Assembly: GCF_000003815.2 (NCBI RefSeq) | Contig: NW_023365773.1 | Coordinates: 1 to 64,000, forward strand | DNA from: Branchiostoma floridae | Taxonomy: Eukaryota > Chordata > Leptocardii > Amphioxiformes > Branchiostomatidae | Direction: 5' to 3' | Length of the DNA stretch: 64,000 nt | In this document: positions 58,912-64,000 of the stretch, one piece after another | Position numbering within the stretch: position 1 is the first letter of the stretch | Layout of the letters: each line of letters opens with the position of its first letter | Program-made: the position numbers and the translations under genes | Notes under the pieces: model-generated | What the model was told of the DNA's origin: nothing | Database searches by the model: none | The model's input: only the letters and a program-made list of their open reading frames with translations

Positions 58912-61900
58912 ATGAGTGAGTTCAGAGTCCACCACCGAGTCAGCGAGCTGCAGAACCTGCTCAAGTGAGTCAACTTGTACTAGCGGACACCTCTGGACTG
59001 TCAACTTATGATCATCATCTTTGTCACATTATTTGAGTGAGATTCAAATGGAAATAGAAATATGATGCAAAAGCATGAAAATAAGGCCCCATATATGCGG
59101 TTTTACTCAGCTAGTACAACTAACAATAATAATAACATAATAACATATGAATATAATGATATGTTTATAAAGAATTAGCCTTTTGCAAGGCATGGTGAAT
59201 ACTAGTACCTAGCCGCAGGGTCCAAAACTCCCTGTGCTACCCGTGCCACCTGACCGTTTGTTTCCTGTCCCCACTAATTTGTCAAATCGTCAATTGACCC
59301 GCCATTGAAGTTCATCCGGGGTATCAAAAACCTGCGGGTCTCGTTCACAGTGAAAACACAAGATGTTACAGCTCTGGGCATGAGAGTAGATCTCATATTC
59401 ATACCCCAGACTCACCGTCCAGCCATGTTTCTGGTGTAACCCCTTCCATGATGCCTGTCTCCTCCGCAGGGTTCGCAGCGGGGAGGGAGCGGAGGTCTAC
59501 GCTGACCTGCTGTTGAAGAACATGACCCCCTACATCACCACACAGGTCAGAGGTCAAAGTTCATGGACATTTGTATTGATCCAATCAAAGTTTAGGGATG
59601 ATATGAGTAGAACTAGAAAGATGAACAAATGTTAAACTGGTACAATTTTGTATTCCCAGTGACGCTGCAAACTCATGACACCGGCTGGTATTGCTCGGCT
59701 ACCAGAAAGATCCAGAAAGGGTTGCAGTCCCTAAGACTGACGAGATGTTAAGCCTTGGTCGACTGTGTTTGTCGAAAAGAGTAGGGGCTTTCTCTGGCAC
59801 AATGATTACCTATAAATACTGAATATAGCGTCTGGCTTTTTATGTCTCAACCAGGGGAACACTTTAGTTAGCAAAACTGATTCAAGATTACTTTCACTCT
59901 CTATCTGCCATAAGATGTGGGAAAGATTTTGTTTTCAACACAAACTTTCCCCTCCTGTAATGCAGGTATCGTCTCACAGTGCCAAGAGGAAGATCGCGTC
60001 CTTCACCAAGACTCCGGACGACTTCCAGCGCAAATATGATGAAGTCAAGTCCAAAAAGTAGGTCAAGTTTTGGTAATACTTAAGCTCACCCCTGCGGTAA
60101 CTTAAGTAGGTGGATGCTTTCATCAGGTTGCAAGGTCCTATGGTAAGAAAGTCACATAATGATTGTACAATGAACTGTAATGAGGGGGATATAGACTAAG
60201 TTTAGGACCACATGCTCCATATTGCAGCAGCTACACCTATAGCTGCAGTGTTAAGTAGAACCAGTCAGTATTGCCATGAGGTAGGTGTACTTCACTTCAT
60301 CTTGTATACAAAGAACATTGATATTGTTATCCTGAATAACTTGTTTGATTTCTGCCTCCACAGTGTGCGTGAGCTGGACCCGCTGGTGTTCCTGGTCTCC
60401 AAGCTGACTGAGGAAACCAAGGTTACAACAACTAATTATCATGATACTTACCCTGACTTACTCTTCATTCTACTGTTACATAATATCTATGTATCTCAGA
60501 CAATTGTTTTAAAACAGCCTTTTTCATGATTTGAAAGTTGCATACAAGTTTTATTTATTTATTTATTTTATATCGCTGCTTGTTGTTTCCTTATTTGGCC
60601 AGACCCAGAAGTTCCTGGAACATCATTATGAAATGCTGACGCCTCTTGTTATTTCCTTATTTGGCCAGACCCAGAAGTTCCTGGAACAGAATGCCCAGGA
60701 GCGGGCAGCGGAGGCCGGCGGAACGCTGACGTCCACGGGCAGCGTAGTTTCCATGACAACCGCCTCCGGTGGGAAAATGTCCCAGGAGGAAGTGTCGGAG
60801 GTGGGACTGATGTTGACTCTTTCTGTAGAAGTGATCTGAGTAGATCCATAGCTCTGGTTAGGGATGTCACTGGGATAGGATGTTAAATGGAGGTTTTTGT
60901 TGAGGAGAACCACACCTCAAGCACTTTTAAGATCCTACCGCCCTTACAAAAAAGAGTAGGGGTTATTCCCAGTGTTGTGTGAAAGGTTTATACCATACAG
61001 TTCAGTAGCCGCACCTGGGGCAATTGTGGTATTGAACTAACCTTGGCGCTGAATGGCAGACTGTAACAGTTCAGCCCTATTGGGTGGTAGTCGGTTTCTA
61101 ACACCTGCTTCAGTGCTGTGTGACAGTTTACTGGCAACTAAGCTGGGGACTAGGGCAGACAAAGAAAAAATGATTGGTTGACTGATTGACAGGATTATAA
61201 AGAAGAAATGTATGTTAAGTAAAAAAGCAAAAAACTTCATGAAATGCATCAAACTTGTATTCTTCCTGTTCGAATCTGCAGCTGCGGAATAAGCTGCTGA
61301 GTGCCACCAGTGGTTCCTCCATCCTGTCCCCAGAGTCCCTCCGCAGGCAGAGAGACAAGGCCAGGAAAAACGGTGAGGCATCATGGGAACTAGGGCTGCG
61401 TACCAAAACGTAACATCAGGTACAGGTACCGGTACAGAGGTTTAGGTGCAGGTCCGGACCTCTACCAGCCAGTGTACCTGAACAAAACTCCCCACCTGAA
61501 AGATCTGTTGCATACCGCCTGTCCCTAGGTGTCACTTTGGGAAACATTATATCATGCTCCGAACTCTGAACTCATCAAGTTGTGACAGTTACATCAACAT
61601 GAAAAGAAGAACATTTACATTGCCATGTTGAAGGCAGTGGAGCAGCTGCCAAAATGTCAGTAGAGCTTAAGTAAGTTTTGTATGCCAACCTATCTACATG
61701 TACACACTGTCAGCTTGTGTAGACAAGCAAAAATATTGCACACTTGGAAACTGGAAAGTTTTCATGAAAAATAGTCAGATTTGCATCTGTTTGTTTTATT
61801 TGTTCAGGAAAAGAATGGTGCTCAGCTGGAACAACAACATAAAATCAGAAGCTGTACTTCGATTTTGGGGAGTTAAACTACTTAGAACATGCTTTAATGT

Positions 61901-64000
61901 TGATGTCATTGCATATATGGACATTAACTTGAATTTAATGTTGGTGTTCCAGCTCAGTCCCACACACTAGCGGTGCCAGCCTGGGTGTATGAACGACCCT
62001 TCCTGACGGGAGATTTCGTCCGACAGACACAACCTTCAGCTGAACATGTATGTACACAGACAAGAATCTGACAAAAAGATCAAATTGATTTTTAAGAATC
62101 AGGAAGACTTGTCGTGTAGTTAAGTTGGTTGTGGTGGTTGAGTTTGAAGAACTTTACTACATATTAGTATTTACCAACCTGATAAAACTATTTACAGTGA
62201 GGAAGACTAATAGTTCATACATGTATCTCAGTGCTGTACATATACTTTCAGGGCTCGAAATACCACCTGCATATGCAGGTTAGTGCAGGTAAAATTGGAG
62301 CTGTGCAGGTATTTCTGGTGTCTACCTGCATCTAACCTGCACTGGTCCATGTACTGGGTTTTATACATAAATGTCATATGATGTAGATGAACATGGATTG
62401 TTATTAGCTGCATTGACTGTGTGGATAAAGTATAAAAGAAAAAATAGCAATGGTTCCTGAACAATTTTAGTATGATCCATCCTTCCGAAATTCAAAGTGG
62501 TGCAGGTAAAACATGTCTGGTGCATGTAATTTTCAATGTTACCTGCACCAGTGCAGGTATGCAGACAAAAGTATTTCGAGCCCTGACTTTTGTAAATTTG
62601 TACCAGATTATGCAAACTTTAATTGAAATGTTCAAAACATCTTTCCCGTCCTCATATCAGACTGAAGTTTTATTAGGGGAGATGACCTGACCTATCGATA
62701 AGCTCTTTCTTGCTGTAAAAGCATAAAAACAATACATGTAAGTGTAGAAAACGTACTACTATATGAGACTGACCTATGCCTACTACTTCTTGCTTTGCTA
62801 CATTGTTTGAAAAGGCTAGATTTGTAAGGAAAAGTTTGACAATAACGCCATATTTTATGAATATGTAGTGACCTTGTTTCTGTACCCCCCCCCCCCCAGC
62901 CTGTTGCCCTTGGTACCCTTCCCATGAGCCTCCAGGAGCAGGCTGTAGTGGAGGACCTGCTGTTCACCATGATGGTGAGGCTCTGACCTTTCTGACCTTC
63001 AACTTGGTTCTATAGAACAGTGGTTTTATGTTTCAACATGGGGACGAAATAGAAAAAAATACCTTGACTCTGTTTCATAATTCTGTAATCTGTGATACAC
63101 AAGAAAGCACAATTCAGTTCTTGGTTGCAATGCTTTTTAAACAATTGAGTATTTGATGATTGATTGGTTCATTGGTTGGTTGATTGGTTGGTTGGTTGGA
63201 CTGACTGACTGACTGGTGCAATCACTAGCCTGGGTACCAACCCCTGCAGTTACCGCTGGCTCATTGCAATCTTTTCATGATTAACAATCAAAAAGATTAC
63301 TGTTACTATAGAGGATAGTACCCAGGCTAGTGAAATCAGAACATGGCAGTGAACATTCTTAATTTGCTGTTGTTTGTTCGTTTGTTTGTTTACAGGGTGT
63401 TGATGGAAAGTACATCCAGGCTCGAGCTGTGAACGACAAACACGGACACCGCTCCTTCAATGTAGACCCGTCCCTGGGTAAGAGTAACGTCTAATAAAAG
63501 CAGTCTTTTGATATCCTTGGATGTCTTGCAAAAATATAATGGACAAAATTATCTTACAACAAGACTAGTGTCTAGCAAACGTAACAGTAGCAAATAAAGA
63601 ATGTGTATCAATTTTGTATCAGTACCAATGTACTTATTTCTTCTTTTTTTTTATTAAAAAAAAAGAATGTGTATCAATTTTTAGTGTGCTTGCAGCAAAC
63701 TTACAAACGTTTGAACACATGTCATGATATACATGTAGCAGCTGTATTTATTGTTACGATGTTCCCTGCAGATTTGTCGATGAAGGAACTGGTGAACAGA
63801 GTCTTGCACGTCTTTAGCCACTACTAATTTGTAACAAATGTTACCACACATGTAACAAATGTCCTGTTGTTACATTGTTTCCTAGATGTGTCGATGAAGG
63901 AGCTGGTGAACCGAGTCCTGCCCGTCTGTAGCCACTACGTATGTGTAACAAATGTAAAAAATGTCCTGTTGTTGCGATGTTCCCTGCAGATGTGTCCATG
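58912..64000 (+). CDS. TUBGCP2: Gamma-tubulin complex component 2, N-terminal part
   Basis: Scaffold of the gamma-tubulin small/ring complex at centrosomes; nucleates microtubules. A 5'UTR exon ends at 58753. Coding exons: 58912-58964 (ATG in MSEFRVHHRVSEL), 59470-59545, 59966-60057, 60364-60421, 60669-60800, 61282-61372, 61953-62047, 62900-62974, 63396-63477, then exon 11 in competing copies from 63772. Matches human GCP2 throughout: MSEFRIHH-like start, AEVYADLLLKN, SHSAKRKIASF, LDPLVFLVSKLTEE, AWVYERPFLTGDF, LGTLPMSLQEQAVVEDLL, GVDGKYIQAR and MKELVNRVLPVCSHY. About 269 codons are visible, roughly the first 30% of the protein; the gene leaves the window. All phases match. Confidence 0.92.
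60583..60690 (+). repeat. Two-copy duplication of TUBGCP2 exon 6 acceptor edge
   Basis: 'tccttatttggccag' followed by codons TQKFLE occurs at 60603 (decoy) and 60669 (real), offset 66 bp. The decoy diverges after six codons. Confidence 0.85.
62250..62586. mobile_element. TIR element 'cagggctcgaaat' family, intact
   Basis: Ends cagggctcgaaatacc / gtatttcgagccctg with the 5-bp duplication acttt on both sides. Same family as 47448-47775 and the split copy at 10697. Confidence 0.8.
63227..63333. mobile_element. Short MITE 'ctagcctgggtac'
   Basis: 'tcactagcctgggtacc' faces 'gtacccaggctagtga'. Relatives are at 44348 and 51770. Confidence 0.7.
63700..64000 (+). repeat. Tandem copies of TUBGCP2 exon 11 running off the window
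   Basis: 53-nt exon copies start at 63772, 63886 and 63990 with flanking intron (periods 114 and 104). Copy 1 lacks a donor (tac-taattt) and runs into a stop. Copy 2 has donor gtatgt and the better match to the human sequence. Copy 3 is cut by the window edge. Confidence 0.88.

Overview
The window is animal nuclear DNA, almost certainly from a cephalochordate (amphioxus, Branchiostoma-like). Genes are intron-rich and their products match vertebrate proteins closely. The introns are crowded with short DNA-transposon derivatives, SINEs, truncated non-LTR retrotransposons and minisatellites. There is no operon structure. Two 100-base assembly gaps lie at 9908-10007 and 46147-46246.

Layout. (1) 1530-9753, minus: SMPD2-type neutral sphingomyelinase; eight exons are seen and the first coding exon is missing, probably in the gap. 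(2) 10222-11580: a repeat cluster holding a 458-bp miniature LTR retrotransposon (TRIM) inserted in an older inverted-repeat element. (3) 12072-22534, plus: PSMD13 (Rpn9), 13 coding exons giving 377 aa. (4) 24481-27967, plus: a 3-exon gene fusing a nucleotidyltransferase-like domain to ten TPRs. (5) 30232-39949, minus: USP7 (HAUSP), 13 coding exons giving 1125 aa, with two further upstream exons (42432-42548 and 50625-50733) that join in frame or form the 5'UTR. (6) 52115-53373: a unit bounded by identical 40-bp direct repeats and carrying palindromic tandem repeats. (7) 53471-56700: a 5'-truncated CR1/L2-type non-LTR retrotransposon. (8) 58614 to the window end, plus: TUBGCP2 (GCP2), 5' part only. 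The splice models for PSMD13, USP7, SMPD2 and TUBGCP2 keep frame across every junction, and the PSMD13 and USP7 totals are exact multiples of three. All were built by eye.

Two observations stand out. First, about 16 places carry tandem copies of a stretch that spans, or lies beside, an exon-intron boundary. Copy number runs from 2 to 25, and most copies keep the splice site and the neighbouring codons. In PSMD13 the whole intron between exons 6a and 6b consists of 103-bp copies of exon 6a with its splice sites. In the USP7 locus one 117-nt exon is flanked on both sides by arrays of decoy donors (about 20) and decoy acceptors (about 20). From memory, minisatellites of this kind were called 'mirage' minisatellites at the amphioxus Adh locus; the density here is remarkable. 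Second, the TRIM at 10945-11402 has identical 177-bp LTRs that contain a serine-tRNA-like sequence with A and B boxes. It resembles in concept the plant Cassandra elements, which carry a 5S-type Pol III promoter in their LTRs.

PSMD13 (proteasome lid), USP7 (deubiquitinase), TUBGCP2 (microtubule nucleation) and SMPD2 (sphingolipid turnover) are separate housekeeping genes. I see no sign that they form a joint pathway beyond the shared ubiquitin-proteasome theme of PSMD13 and USP7. A TCTCGCGAG promoter-like motif occurs at the 5' ends of PSMD13 and TUBGCP2, and once more at 53164.
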